Origin: Marivivens aquimaris
Lineage (GTDB): Bacteria; Pseudomonadota; Alphaproteobacteria; Rhodobacterales; Rhodobacteraceae
Direction: 5' to 3'
Length of the DNA: 64,000 nt
Assembly (NCBI RefSeq): GCF_015220045.1
Contig: NZ_JADBGB010000006.1
Span: 54,927-118,926, forward strand
The notes beneath the pieces were generated by a model. The model was not told the origin of the DNA. It did no database searches and saw only the letters and a program-made list of their open reading frames with translations. A program made the position numbers and the translations under genes. Below, piece by piece: positions 32,285 through 41,127 of this stretch (positions within the stretch are counted from its first letter, which is position 1; every line of letters begins with the position of its first letter).

Positions 32285-34378
32285 CTAGATACGAACGCCG
32301 CGAAGGCGCAGCGAATTGAGCACCACCGAGATTGACGACGCGCTCATGGCGAAGGCAGCAAACATCGGACTGATGAGGATGCCAAAGAAGGGAAACAGAA
32401 CTCCCGCCGCGACCGGCACGCCGGAGGCGTTGTAGATCAGCGCGAAGAACAGGTTCTGGCGGATGTTGCGCATCGTGGCCCGGGCGAGCCGCCGCGCACG
32501 CACGATACCATCAAGGTTGCCCTTGACCAGCGTGACGCCCGCGCTTTCGATGGCCACATCGGCGCCGGTGCCCATGGCGATGCCGACATCGGCCTGCGCG
32601 AGCGCGGGGGCGTCGTTGACGCCATCCCCGGCCATGGCGACCTTGTGGCCCGCCTCTTGCAACTCAAGGATGATCCGCGCCTTGTCCTCCGGCAGCACGT
32701 CGGCCCGGATCTCATCGATTCCGAGCCGCGTGCCGATGGCCTTGGCCGTGCGTTCGTTGTCGCCGGTCGCCATGATGACGCGGAACCCCAGTTCATGCAG
32801 ATCCTCGATGGCTTCTGGCGTGGTCTCCTTCACTGGGTCGGCGACAGCAACTAGACCGGCGATCTCGCCATCCAGCACAACGAACATGACCGTCTCGCCT
32901 TCGTCGTGGCCGGGTTGCGGGAGTACGTCGACAAGCCGCGGCTTGCCTTCGGTCAACGTGCCGGTCTTGTCGACGATCAGGGTATCGACTTTCTCGAACC
33001 GCTCCAGCGCCTCGGCGTTCTTGATCAGCACCCCTGCCTGAGCGCCCCCTCCTGTCGCTGTCATGATCGACATCGGTGTCGCCAGGCCAAGCGCACAAGG
33101 ACAGGCGATGATCAGAACCGCCACCGCCGAAATCAATGCGTAGGAAAGCGCAGGCGCGGGCCCCCAGATCGCCCAGGCGATGAAGGACAGGACCGCGATA
33201 CCGATGACGGCCGGAACGAAATATCCCGCCACCTTGTCGGCGTATTTCTGGATCGGGGCGCGCGAGCGCTGCGCGTTCGACACCATCTCGACAATTTGAG
33301 CCAGCATCGTGTCGGACCCGACACGCGTCGCCTCCATCACCAGACTGCCGGTGCCATTGATCGTCGCGCCGGTCAGCGGGTCGCCCTCGGTCTTCTCGAC
33401 CGGCACGGGTTCACCGGAGATCATGCTTTCGTCGACCGAGGACCGGCCGTCCAGAACCACGCCATCGACCGGCACCTTGTCACCGGGCCGCACGCGCAGC
33501 CGGTCCCCGACTTGCACGTCCTCCAGCGGGATTTCCTCCTCGGATCCGTCGTCCCGGATGACCCGCGCGGTCTTTGCCGCCATGTCGAGAAGCGCGCGGA
33601 TCGCCTTGCCGGTCCCCTCGCGGGCGCGTAGTTCCATCACCTGGCCGAGCAGCACCAGCGTCACGATCACCGCCGCCGCCTCGAAATAGACGCCGACATG
33701 GCCTTCGGAGTCTCGGAACCCATCAGGGAATATGTCCGGTGCGAGAACGGCAACGACGCTGAAGAGCCAGGCGGCAAGAACGCCCATGCCGATCAGGGAG
33801 AACATGTTGAGGTTCAATGTGCGGAACGAAATCCATCCGCGTTCCAGAAACGGCCAGCCGCACCACAAGACCACTGGCGTTGCCAGGATCAATTCGATCC
33901 ATTGTGTAGTGCTTTCGCCAAAAAAAGTCCGGACTGCGGGGAAACCGACGAATGGCCCCATCGTGAGGACAAGGAGAGGGATCGTCAGGACTGTGCCGAC
34001 CCAGAACCGCCGTGTGAAATCCACCAGTTCGGGATTTTGACCTTCATCGCCCGGCACACCGGATTCCAGTTCCAATCCCATACCACAGATCGGACACGCG
34101 CCCGGATCAGGCTGCCGCACCTCAGGGTGCATCGGGCAGGTGTAAATGGGACCATTATGCCCTGTAGGAACCAGATCATAACGGCCATCGGCCGGCGTGG
34201 CATCCGCGTGGTGGTTGTGATGATCATGTGCTGAATGGACATCGAGCTCCGATTCCGGCACGAGATGCATTCCGCATTTCGGACAATTGCCGGGCTCAAC
34301 CTGTCGCACCTCAGGGTGCATGGGGCAAACGAATACCGAAGAAGTCGCTGTGGTTTGAGAACTGTCGGGGGTGCTCAT
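32285..34378 (-). CDS. CopA-like P1B ATPase lacking the nucleotide-binding domain
   Basis: A 697-residue relative of Cu exporters. Two N-terminal metal-binding repeats ([11 protein letters not shown]...CPKCGMHL and [11 protein letters not shown]...CPICGMGL) precede the membrane domain with [16 protein letters not shown]-type SGEPV and [10 protein letters not shown] (470-479). Only 24 residues separate DKTGT from GETVMF, against about 108 in the intact CopA at 43174. The N-domain with its ATP-binding His (SEHP) is therefore missing through an in-frame loss near 32900. ATG 34378 follows AGGA. ATP-driven transport seems unlikely. Confidence 0.9.
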   Translation of the reverse strand: MSTPDSSQTTATSSVFVCPMHPEVRQVEPGNCPKCGMHLVPESELDVHSAHDHHNHHADATPADGRYDLVPTGHNGPIYTCPMHPEVRQPDPGACPICGMGLELESGVPGDEGQNPELVDFTRRFWVGTVLTIPLLVLTMGPFVGFPAVRTFFGESTTQWIELILATPVVLWCGWPFLERGWISFRTLNLNMFSLIGMGVLAAWLFSVVAVLAPDIFPDGFRDSEGHVGVYFEAAAVIVTLVLLGQVMELRAREGTGKAIRALLDMAAKTARVIRDDGSEEEIPLEDVQVGDRLRVRPGDKVPVDGVVLDGRSSVDESMISGEPVPVEKTEGDPLTGATINGTGSLVMEATRVGSDTMLAQIVEMVSNAQRSRAPIQKYADKVAGYFVPAVIGIAVLSFIAWAIWGPAPALSYALISAVAVLIIACPCALGLATPMSIMTATGGGAQAGVLIKNAEALERFEKVDTLIVDKTGTLTEGKPRLVDVLPQPGHDEGETVMFVVLDGEIAGLVAVADPVKETTPEAIEDLHELGFRVIMATGDNERTAKAIGTRLGIDEIRADVLPEDKARIILELQEAGHKVAMAGDGVNDAPALAQADVGIAMGTGADVAIESAGVTLVKGNLDGIVRARRLARATMRNIRQNLFFALIYNASGVPVAAGVLFPFFGILISPMFAAFAMSASSISVVLNSLRLRGVRI

Positions 34379-34407
34379 TTTGCGGTCCTTTCCGAGAATG
34401 CTTCTCT

Positions 34408-34438
34408 TGCCTAAGGCTTCCATCCACAGGAAGGTCAA
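34408..34438 (-). promoter_or_regulatory. CueR-type promoter
   Basis: On the minus strand, TTGACC and TAGGCA are spaced by 19 bases (TTCC...GGAAG dyad). It is the CueR/CopA class and reads into the N-domain-less ATPase. Confidence 0.85.
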
Positions 34439-34456
34439 GAGAGATCAGTATGGAGA

Positions 34457-35377
34457 TTACATTGCGGCTCTGCGGGGTGGCGCTTTCCGGCCCCATACCC
34501 GCTTGGCGAACACGATCAACGCCAGCCCGACCAACACCATCGGCATGGAGAGCAACTGGCCCATCGTCAAACCCCACTCACCAAAATGAAACGCATGGCC
34601 AATCGGGTTGTCCGCCGTCACAAATTGTTGGTCCGGTTGCCGGAACATCTCGACGAAACTTCGGGCAAGACCATAGCCGGTCAGAAACACGCCAGCCAAG
34701 GCACCGGGCATTTTCAGCCAGCCCCGGCCCCAAGCGAGATAAATGAGCAGCATTCCAAGAATGAGCCCCTCCAATAGCGCCTCATACAGCTGCGACGGGT
34801 GTCGCGCGCAGAGGTCGCTAATCCCTGGGCAGGCCTGCGCGACTTCGCCGGGAAAGATCACCGCCCAGGGAACGTCCGTTGGACGCCCCCATAACTCATT
34901 GTTGGTGAAGTTCGCCAGCCTCCCAAGAAACAAGCCTGGTGGTGTTGCCAAAGCCAGCAAGTCGCCAGTGCTGAGCAATGACGCGTTCTGTCTAAGGCAG
35001 AACAGCAAGGCCGCAATGACAACGCCCGCGAACCCCCCGTGGAAAGACATGCCGCCTTGCCAGACCATCAGAATTTCCAAGGGATTGGCGAGATAATATG
35101 CGGGCTGGTAGAACAATACAAAGCCCAGACGCCCGCCAGCAATCACGCCGATGATAATCCACGTCAGAAGATCTTCGATCTGCGTTCGGTCAAGCGGCGG
35201 TCCAGCTGACGTCCAGAGCGCTGGACGGCTTATGGCACTCAAACAAATGCGCCAGCCAATCAGGATACCGAAGATATAGGCTAGCGCGTACCAGCGGAGT
35301 GCAAATGTGACCCCCCCGATGTCGAAGGAGAAGAGGTCGGTTCCGATGTCCGGAAATGGCAAAGCCGCTGGCAACAC
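34457..35377 (-). CDS. lgt: prolipoprotein diacylglyceryl transferase
   Basis: Membrane enzyme of 306 residues that starts lipoprotein maturation. Seven helices are predicted. Family signatures are [25 protein letters not shown] with the active-site His, [16 protein letters not shown] and [13 protein letters not shown]. With lspA (22466) and lnt (22936) it completes the lipoprotein pathway inside this accessory region. Confidence 0.95.
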   Translation of the reverse strand: MLPAALPFPDIGTDLFSFDIGGVTFALRWYALAYIFGILIGWRICLSAISRPALWTSAGPPLDRTQIEDLLTWIIIGVIAGGRLGFVLFYQPAYYLANPLEILMVWQGGMSFHGGFAGVVIAALLFCLRQNASLLSTGDLLALATPPGLFLGRLANFTNNELWGRPTDVPWAVIFPGEVAQACPGISDLCARHPSQLYEALLEGLILGMLLIYLAWGRGWLKMPGALAGVFLTGYGLARSFVEMFRQPDQQFVTADNPIGHAFHFGEWGLTMGQLLSMPMVLVGLALIVFAKRVWGRKAPPRRAAM

Positions 35378-35415
35378 TGGGTGAGTTCCTAATAAAAGAC
35401 AGATGTGGGTTCAAA

Positions 35416-35437
35416 TGGCATTGATCGAGCAATGCCA
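35416..35437. repeat. inverted repeat upstream of lgt
   Basis: TGGCATTG and CAATGCCA form perfect 8-bp arms around a 6-bp loop between the DUF302 gene and lgt. It could terminate the DUF302 transcript or act as an operator for lgt. It lacks a long T-tract, so it is not a clear terminator. Confidence 0.45.
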
Positions 35438-35473
35438 AAGGTGCTCAATCGGGGATAGGATATCCAATCCCCA

Positions 35474-35860
35474 TCACGCGGCGTCGAGGGCGTCCCGGAG
35501 TAGATCGCGGACTTCGCCGGCGACCGCGGCCAGGTCTTCGTTCTGTACCGCCTGCATCGAAGCGACAGGATCGACGGCGCTGATTTCGGTACCGCCGTCC
35601 ACTTGCCGCAGGATCACGTTGCACGGGAGCATCGCGCCGATACGAGGCTCGATCTCGATGGCTTTGTGCGCCATGCCCGGATTACAGGCCCCCAGGATGC
35701 GGTAGGCTGGCATATCCACATCCAGCTTGTTTTTCATCGTCGCCTTGACGTCGATCTCGGTCAGAACGCCGAATCCCTTGTCTGACAGAGCGTCTCGGAC
35801 GCGCATCTCCGCGTCATCGATAGTGGTATCTTTCAAGACGCGATCATGGGTATATGACAT
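35474..35860 (-). CDS. DUF302 protein
   Basis: A 128-residue cytosolic DUF302 protein: SDKGFGVLTEIDVKATMKNK, then YRILGACNPGMAHKAIE and GAMLPCNVILRQ. The family is widespread beside metal and sulfur genes and has no settled function; a lone conserved Cys near each motif may bind metal or a cofactor. Confidence 0.88.
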   Translation of the reverse strand: MSYTHDRVLKDTTIDDAEMRVRDALSDKGFGVLTEIDVKATMKNKLDVDMPAYRILGACNPGMAHKAIEIEPRIGAMLPCNVILRQVDGGTEISAVDPVASMQAVQNEDLAAVAGEVRDLLRDALDAA

Positions 35861-35971
35861 GGGTTGTTTCCTTTCCGTTTCTAAAACTGTCTGCCTACGG
35901 AGGCTGAACGCCTCATGCCGCTGTTGGGTTCAATGTCCCACCGGCGTATGGTTTTGGCGCTTCGAGAAAGG

Positions 35972-35993
35972 GTGCCGGTAAAAGAACCGGCAC
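35972..35993 (-). terminator. hairpin terminator after the EF-hand gene
   Basis: GTGCCGGT and ACCGGCAC form perfect 8-bp arms with a 6-base loop, nine bases beyond the stop of 36002. On the minus strand it is followed by CCCTTT, a short T-run. Confidence 0.6.
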
Positions 35994-36001
35994 GCCACGA
36001 C

Positions 36002-36613
36002 TCAGTTGTCCTGCATCATGGTGCCGTCGCCCATGCCCTGGCCATTGCCGGGCCGCACGGGCGCGTCATCTGCCATGTTCGACCGAATCATCTGCATCCG
36101 TTCCATCCTATCGGCCGGAGCGGCCATCTCTTCCGGCGTCACCGCGCCGTCGCCATCGGCATCGAGGTGTTGGAAGCGATCCACCATCATTTCGCGGATC
36201 ATCGCGCTGTGGAGAGCTTCAAATTCAGTAATCGAGAGGCTTCCATCCCCGTCGCTGTCAAACTCGGAAAGCTTGGCCTCCAGCTGCGTGCGCATTTCTT
36301 CCGGCGTCGTTGTGCCGTCTCCATCAGTGTCGAACATTTGCATCATGCCGCCAGCCATGCCTGGGCTCATCATACCACTGCCCATGCCTGCGCCCATCAT
36401 GCCTGCGCCCATCATGTTTCCGTGCATGCGCTTCATCATGTCCATCATTCCGCCCATGTTCCCCATCATACCGGGACCACCGTTCTGCATCATGCCTGGT
36501 CCGCTCTGGGCGCCAAATTGTCCCCCACGCCCGTGGTTGGCGTCCGCGAATGCGGCACCGCCAAGGGCGGTTGCAGCCAGGGTCATTGCAGCGAGTAAAG
36601 TGTTGCGTTTCAT
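36002..36613 (-). CDS. exported Met-rich EF-hand protein
   Basis: A 203-residue exported protein; AGGTG precedes ATG 36613 and the signal peptide ends AAFA. A Met/Gly-rich segment (about residues 40-93, many MM pairs) is followed by three EF-hand loops: DTDGDGTTTPEE, DSDGDGSLSITE and DADGDGAVTPEE. Met clusters bind Cu(I) in periplasmic proteins such as CusF and PcoC, and EF-hands bind Ca. A periplasmic copper buffer is a reasonable guess. Confidence 0.85.
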   Translation of the reverse strand: MKRNTLLAAMTLAATALGGAAFADANHGRGGQFGAQSGPGMMQNGGPGMMGNMGGMMDMMKRMHGNMMGAGMMGAGMGSGMMSPGMAGGMMQMFDTDGDGTTTPEEMRTQLEAKLSEFDSDGDGSLSITEFEALHSAMIREMMVDRFQHLDADGDGAVTPEEMAAPADRMERMQMIRSNMADDAPVRPGNGQGMGDGTMMQDN

Positions 36614-36938
36614 TTCGATCACCTCGTGTCAGTGTTGCGATACCCAGCATATGGGGGGCACCTGCAGATGCGGAATGCCACGCGAGCCGGTGTTTTGTAT
36701 CGCGAGGTCACAAAGGCGGGGTCTGTTACAAATTGCGACAAATCAATTCGGGGCGAACGCTCCTCTTCATCTGAAACATGCGATATCCAGAAAAAAAGGT
36801 GTCGAGGATCCGTATACCAACCGAAACCGAACCCATGTTTCGGTAGAGGTGAAATCCGGAAGAGTTGATGTCGAGATTGCTAGAGGCCCTGAATATCCCG
36901 AAAATTCAATCATTCAACTCATGGCAGGAGGCTGCAAG
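36614..36938. other. intergenic region with response-regulator box
   Basis: About 325 bases between two divergent genes. Apart from the repeat at 36725-36744 I see no gene. Long frames through it are out-of-frame extensions without Shine-Dalgarno. Confidence 0.5.
36725..36744 (+). promoter_or_regulatory. predicted response-regulator box D
   Basis: Tandem half-sites GTTACAAATT and GCGACAAATC, 10 bases apart, match the consensus seen at 61291, 61324, 51736 and 38948. It is oriented toward the lipoprotein gene at 36939. Confidence 0.5.
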
Positions 36939-37568
36939 GTGCGCTTTTCCAATCGCATTTTCTCAGTTCTAACCGTGGTGATTTTGGCGGGGTGCGGTGC
37001 AGGAAACGACATGCGCCCTGATGCTTCAGCCGAAGTCATCAGTAGTGCATCCTACCGTCACGACGGACCGGCTGCGCTGACGCTGTACACCATGATCAGC
37101 AACAGATCCGGGGCGGGTGCGCATAGCAGCGTCATGATCAATGGGTCGCAGCGCGTTATCTTCGATCCGGCAGGAACGGTCCGGCTGAGCGCGGTACCGG
37201 AACGGGGAGATGTGCTTTATGGCATTACTCCACAAGTGGCCGATTTTTACGCACGGGCTCATGCACGGGAGACCTACCACGTCGTCATACAAGAGATCGA
37301 TGTGTCCCCCGAAGTCGCGGAGCAGGCCTTGCGGCTTGCAATTGCCAGCGGCCCAGCCGCTTCCGGTTTTTGTAGTGCCAGTACCTCCGCGGTACTCAGA
37401 CAATTACCAGGATTTGAATCCATCGGACGCACATTTTTTCCAAAGCGCCTGATGGCGGATTTTGGCAAGTTGCCGGGCGTGCGAACCACAAAGCTGTTCG
37501 AGAATGATGAGGACGACAAATCCGTAGCGATCGCACAGTTCGAAAGTTCACTTGCGACACAGCCGTGA
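36939..37568 (+). CDS. lipoprotein of unknown function
   Basis: A 209-residue precursor from GTG 36939 with AGGAGG seven bases upstream. The lipobox is VVILAGC (Cys19). The mature part has SYRHDGPAALTLYTMISNRS and AHSSVMINGSQRVIFDPAG, which suggests a small-beta or NlpC-like fold, but I cannot name a family. The long frame open upstream of the GTG is not coding. Confidence 0.75.
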   Translation: MRFSNRIFSVLTVVILAGCGAGNDMRPDASAEVISSASYRHDGPAALTLYTMISNRSGAGAHSSVMINGSQRVIFDPAGTVRLSAVPERGDVLYGITPQVADFYARAHARETYHVVIQEIDVSPEVAEQALRLAIASGPAASGFCSASTSAVLRQLPGFESIGRTFFPKRLMADFGKLPGVRTTKLFENDEDDKSVAIAQFESSLATQP

Positions 37569-37644
37569 GTGTTCGTCCAACAATTCATTGGAAGATGTCC
37601 CTGCACGACGCAGTCCTCGGCGTGTGAGCCAAAGATGCAATAGG

Positions 37645-38310
37645 TTAGCTTCGAGCGGTAACGCTGTCTTCGGCCGAGTAAAGAAACGCCGTCGATCCGA
37701 CAGCGACATTCGGATAGAGATCATTGATGTGGGCCATCACCATGCGCACGCATCCCGAACTGGCCCGGCCGCCAATGCTGCGAGGGCTCGGCGTTCCGTG
37801 AATTCGAAGGTACGTATCCCGATCTCCGACGAATAGATACAAAGCCCTGCTGCCCAAGGCATTGTTGGGGCCGGGCTCCATACCGTCGGCAAACCGCTCG
37901 TAAGCCTCCGGATCGCGTTCGATCATTGACTGCGTTGGCGTCCAGTGCGGCCATTCGACCTTTCGGCGGATCGTATAGGTGCCGGGTTCATAGAGATCGC
38001 CCTTGGCAATCGCCACCCCGTATCGCATCGCGGTGCCACCTTCCTCGATATGGTACAGATAGCGCGCGATCGCATCGACGTGAATGTCACCCGGGCGCAA
38101 ACCGTCATTTGCCAAAACGCGTTGCGGCAACAGCCTGGGATGCAAGCCCCATGGGTTGGATGTTGCCGGGTCATAGTTGATGGGCGTGACCTGCGCATCC
38201 CAAGCCGCTTTTTCGGCTTTCGTCGGCCAGGTCTTTGCGAACACGGGCGAACTCAGAGACGCTGAAAACAGCGAGCCGGAGAGTGCAAGAAAGTGTCGTC
38301 TTGTAACCAT
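37645..38310 (-). CDS. YkuD L,D-transpeptidase, duplicate of 28461-29126
   Basis: Exported 221-residue enzyme with a Tat-like leader (VTRRHFLALSGSLF) and the YkuD site RIHGTPSPRSIG plus Cys in GRASSGCVRM. It is the same length as the copy at 28461 and identical over most of the sequence (for example DPATSNPWGLHPR). Here it is the last gene of the run LDT-MCO-DsbB-LDT, with no MerR promoter of its own. Confidence 0.92.
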   Translation of the reverse strand: MVTRRHFLALSGSLFSASLSSPVFAKTWPTKAEKAAWDAQVTPINYDPATSNPWGLHPRLLPQRVLANDGLRPGDIHVDAIARYLYHIEEGGTAMRYGVAIAKGDLYEPGTYTIRRKVEWPHWTPTQSMIERDPEAYERFADGMEPGPNNALGSRALYLFVGDRDTYLRIHGTPSPRSIGGRASSGCVRMVMAHINDLYPNVAVGSTAFLYSAEDSVTARS

Positions 38311-38352
38311 GAAACGAAGCCCTTTGTTTGTTTTGGATGAATGCGGGACGAT

Positions 38353-38865
38353 TCAAGAAACGTCTGCGACCCGACGCCACCGAACCTTAAGACTCTTTGC
38401 GATTGCGACCAACCAAAGGCAAGCAAGGACACCGCTTAGGATCGCGTTCCAACTCGCCATGGACAACGTCAGAAATTCCCAGACAACCTCATCGCACAGA
38501 ACAAGGGTCGAAGCACTTGAACTGGCAGAGGGCAGTAATTCCGATACCGACATTTGGGAGACATCGACGCCGGATCCTGTGCAAGAAGTCGGTCCCTCCC
38601 ACCAGCCGCGCTCGACCCCGGTATGAAACACTCCCAACGCGGATGTGCTGAGTGCCGACAGGGCACCGATTATCAGGATTGGCAGGATCGGCAGAGCAAA
38701 GAGCAACATAGCGCCCATTCCAATGGCGATTGCGTGTGGGTAGCGTTGCCAGATGCACATTGCGCAAGGCGCGTAGCCAAGAGCCTGGAAAACGAAGGCC
38801 CCTAACAGCAAGGCGGCTGATCCTGCCGCCGCAGTCATGCCGAGAGATTTTGGTGTCAGGGTCAA
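38353..38865 (-). CDS. DsbB-type disulfide oxidase
   Basis: Four-helix membrane protein of 170 residues with the first redox pair in APCAMCIWQRYPH and a second pair as Cys in PTSCTGSG and LVLCDEV. This is the classical DsbB layout with a long periplasmic loop, different from the short BdbC-like protein at 17624. A predicted response-regulator box lies 83-102 bases upstream. Confidence 0.92.
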   Translation of the reverse strand: MTLTPKSLGMTAAAGSAALLLGAFVFQALGYAPCAMCIWQRYPHAIAIGMGAMLLFALPILPILIIGALSALSTSALGVFHTGVERGWWEGPTSCTGSGVDVSQMSVSELLPSASSSASTLVLCDEVVWEFLTLSMASWNAILSGVLACLWLVAIAKSLKVRWRRVADVS

Positions 38866-38947
38866 TGAACGCTCCCGTTGGCAATCGATGGACCTGTTTC
38901 TCGCTTGTCAGGTTACGTAAACGGCAGAAGGCCTGTTATCATTCAGA

Positions 38948-38967
38948 GATTTGTAACGGTATGTATC
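38948..38967 (-). promoter_or_regulatory. predicted response-regulator box C
   Basis: On the minus strand the tandem halves are GATACATACC and GTTACAAATC, oriented toward dsbB. The box lies between the multicopper oxidase stop and dsbB, so dsbB and the LDT behind it may have their own promoter. Confidence 0.55.
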
Positions 38968-38978
38968 CGTCGCGACCC

Positions 38979-40283
38979 TCAGCCGACTCTGATCCACGTT
39001 GCCATACCGTCGGCTTGATGGCTCAACATGTGGCAATGCAGCATCCAGGATCCCGGATTGTCCAGGACGACGAGAATTTCCCGCGTCTCGCCGATCTCCA
39101 AATAGGTCGAGTCCCGGTATGGACCGGCTTCACCCGCCGCATCGAGTTCCCAGAAATGGTGGCCATGCAGATGCATGACGTGTGGAAACCCGGTTTCGTT
39201 GCGGATCGAAATGCGCGCGGTCGTCCCCTGCGCGACAGATAGGAAAGGGGTTCGAGGCAGGCCGGATACTTCATTGAGCGCCCATGTCCCTGTGCCGCTG
39301 TGGGACGCGCTTCCCGCGCCTCCCTGGAGCACCAGCTCCGCGGTTTGGCCGGGGTTTTGCGGGGCGGGCATTCGGTTGGCGGGCAACGCGGTGATGGGCG
39401 CTTTCGCAGGCTCACGAGAGCCGGAAACAGCGATTTCGCCAAGGCTCAACGTCCGCTCTCCAAAGCTGTCGTCAAATCTAATAGGCCCGGTCGCATCACC
39501 AATCACATCGCATCTTTGCCCCGGAGCTAGGAGGATGGGTTCGAGTGTCTGTGGCTGCGCCAGGGGCATACCATCCAGTGCAACGATCTTGCCTGCCAGA
39601 CCGTCCAGCCCGACACGGTAAACCCTGTCGATAGAGGGATTTATCAGGCGCAAGCGCAGGCGGTCGCCTTGTCTCACATTCTTGCTGGTTCCATTGGAAA
39701 CAAGCGCCGTGACCGTATTGCCGATACGGCCCTCGGTCGCGAAATGAGCCGGGTTGAACCCTTCGTCGTACTGTCCGGACTGATCCAACAAGACATCGAA
39801 GAACTGAACAACGATGTCATGGTCGACAGCCGGCGCATTTTGCTCCTCGACGATGAAGGCGCCGAAAAGACCGCGGCTGACCTGATCGTAAGACAGGTAA
39901 TGCGAGTGATACCAATACGTGCCGGCATCCGGGACGCCGAATTGATAACGATACGAGTCGCCCGGAATGACCACATCCTGAGTGAGGACGTTGACACCAT
40001 CCATCCGATTTGGAACCCGCAACCCATGCCAGTGAACGAGAGCGCCCTCCTCCAATCGGTTATCGAGGGTAATGCGGGCGGTTTGTCCTTGTCGCATTCT
40101 GACTTCTGGGCCCGGCAGACCACCGTTGAAGCCCAACATCGACACGTCGTACCCAGCAAGGTGCGCCTTGATCGATTGGGGCGCGAGGATCAACTCGTGT
40201 GTCGCTGCTGGCAAGCGGGTACCAGCCAGCGCAACGGTCATCCCGCCAAGGAAAGACCTCCGGCTCAAAGACAATTCCGTCAC
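38979..40283 (-). CDS. multicopper oxidase
   Basis: Periplasmic 434-residue oxidase with a Tat-type leader (LSRRSFLGGM). All four copper-ligand motifs are present: HWHG, YHSH, HVMHLHGHHF and HCHMLSHQADGM. It probably oxidises Cu(I) to the less toxic Cu(II), as CueO and PcoA do, though it lacks an obvious long Met-rich insert. It lies between an L,D-transpeptidase gene and dsbB. Confidence 0.93.
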   Translation of the reverse strand: MTELSLSRRSFLGGMTVALAGTRLPAATHELILAPQSIKAHLAGYDVSMLGFNGGLPGPEVRMRQGQTARITLDNRLEEGALVHWHGLRVPNRMDGVNVLTQDVVIPGDSYRYQFGVPDAGTYWYHSHYLSYDQVSRGLFGAFIVEEQNAPAVDHDIVVQFFDVLLDQSGQYDEGFNPAHFATEGRIGNTVTALVSNGTSKNVRQGDRLRLRLINPSIDRVYRVGLDGLAGKIVALDGMPLAQPQTLEPILLAPGQRCDVIGDATGPIRFDDSFGERTLSLGEIAVSGSREPAKAPITALPANRMPAPQNPGQTAELVLQGGAGSASHSGTGTWALNEVSGLPRTPFLSVAQGTTARISIRNETGFPHVMHLHGHHFWELDAAGEAGPYRDSTYLEIGETREILVVLDNPGSWMLHCHMLSHQADGMATWIRVG

Positions 40284-40366
40284 CTCATGAATGATAGACT
40301 GGCTTTCGCCAACTGCCGCACTTGTGCCATTTCCGGAAGAGGAACTTCAAGGCGACAGAACACTCC

Positions 40367-40948
40367 TCACGCCGTTGTCACTTTGGGATACAGGAAGACG
40401 CGGGCGCCGATTTCAACGCGTTCGTACAGATCCTTCACATGTTCATTCGTCAACCGCGCGCATCCATTCGACACGGCAGACCCAATTGTCTCCGGGGCGT
40501 TCGTTCCATGAATGCGAAGATAGGTATCGCGTCCCTCGGCATCGTAGAGATAGAGCGCGCGGGCCCCGAGCGGGTTGTTTGGCCCGCCTTTCAGTCCATC
40601 CTTGTACTTTGCGTATTTGCGTGGCTCGCGCCGGATCATGGCGTTCGTTGGCCGCCACCATGGCCATTTGGCCTTGCGCGCTACCGTGAACTCTCCGGGT
40701 TCGTACAAACCTTTGCGCCCTACCCCGACCCCGTAGCGGATCGCCATCCCGTCCTCGAGCATGAAATAAAGGAAAAAATCGTCGGGAACGACGTGGACAT
40801 CGCCTTTAACCCAGTCACCACGACGGGTGTTTACCAATTGTGGTTCGAACCGTTCGGGCAATTTGACTTTGTGGGCCCAGGCAGTTGTGGGCAGAAAGCA
40901 ACCCATCGCTCCGGCACAAATCAATTCTCGTCTCGTGAAATTCTGCAT
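40367..40948 (-). CDS. YkuD L,D-transpeptidase, divergent type
   Basis: Exported 193-residue enzyme from ATG 40948 with GAGGAG upstream. The leader is FTRRELICAGAM. The catalytic region is RIHGTNAPETIG and Cys in SAVSNGCARL. It is clearly of the YkuD family but more distant from the pair at 28461 and 37645. It heads the run LDT-MCO-DsbB-LDT. Confidence 0.91.
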   Translation of the reverse strand: MQNFTRRELICAGAMGCFLPTTAWAHKVKLPERFEPQLVNTRRGDWVKGDVHVVPDDFFLYFMLEDGMAIRYGVGVGRKGLYEPGEFTVARKAKWPWWRPTNAMIRREPRKYAKYKDGLKGGPNNPLGARALYLYDAEGRDTYLRIHGTNAPETIGSAVSNGCARLTNEHVKDLYERVEIGARVFLYPKVTTA

Positions 40949-41065
40949 GGCGCGATCTCCTCGGACCCATGAAAATTCAGTGCGCGTCAGGGGCAAAGAA
41001 AAGAAGCCGTGAACCGGGGCAAACGACGCGCCTTTGTTGCCTTGAAACTACGAAAATTCGTGCTT

Positions 41066-41096
41066 TTGGAACTCTCCAGCGCTGGAATGTTGTTGT
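41066..41096 (+). promoter_or_regulatory. CueR-type promoter of the DUF305 operon
   Basis: TTGGAA and TGTTGT are separated by 19 bases with CTCCAGCGCTGGAATG, a CueR-type dyad. It reads into 41128. Confidence 0.75.
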
Positions 41097-41127
41097 TTTA
41101 CAGAGAACTGCAAGGAGGTGACTGGAA

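Noticed and set aside
36006..36938. Upstream extension of the lipoprotein frame and antisense of the EF-hand gene
   Set aside because: The extension is antisense to the Met-rich EF-hand gene, where repeats of cat codons give Met-rich complement; GTG 36939 has an ideal ribosome site and is followed by a lipobox.
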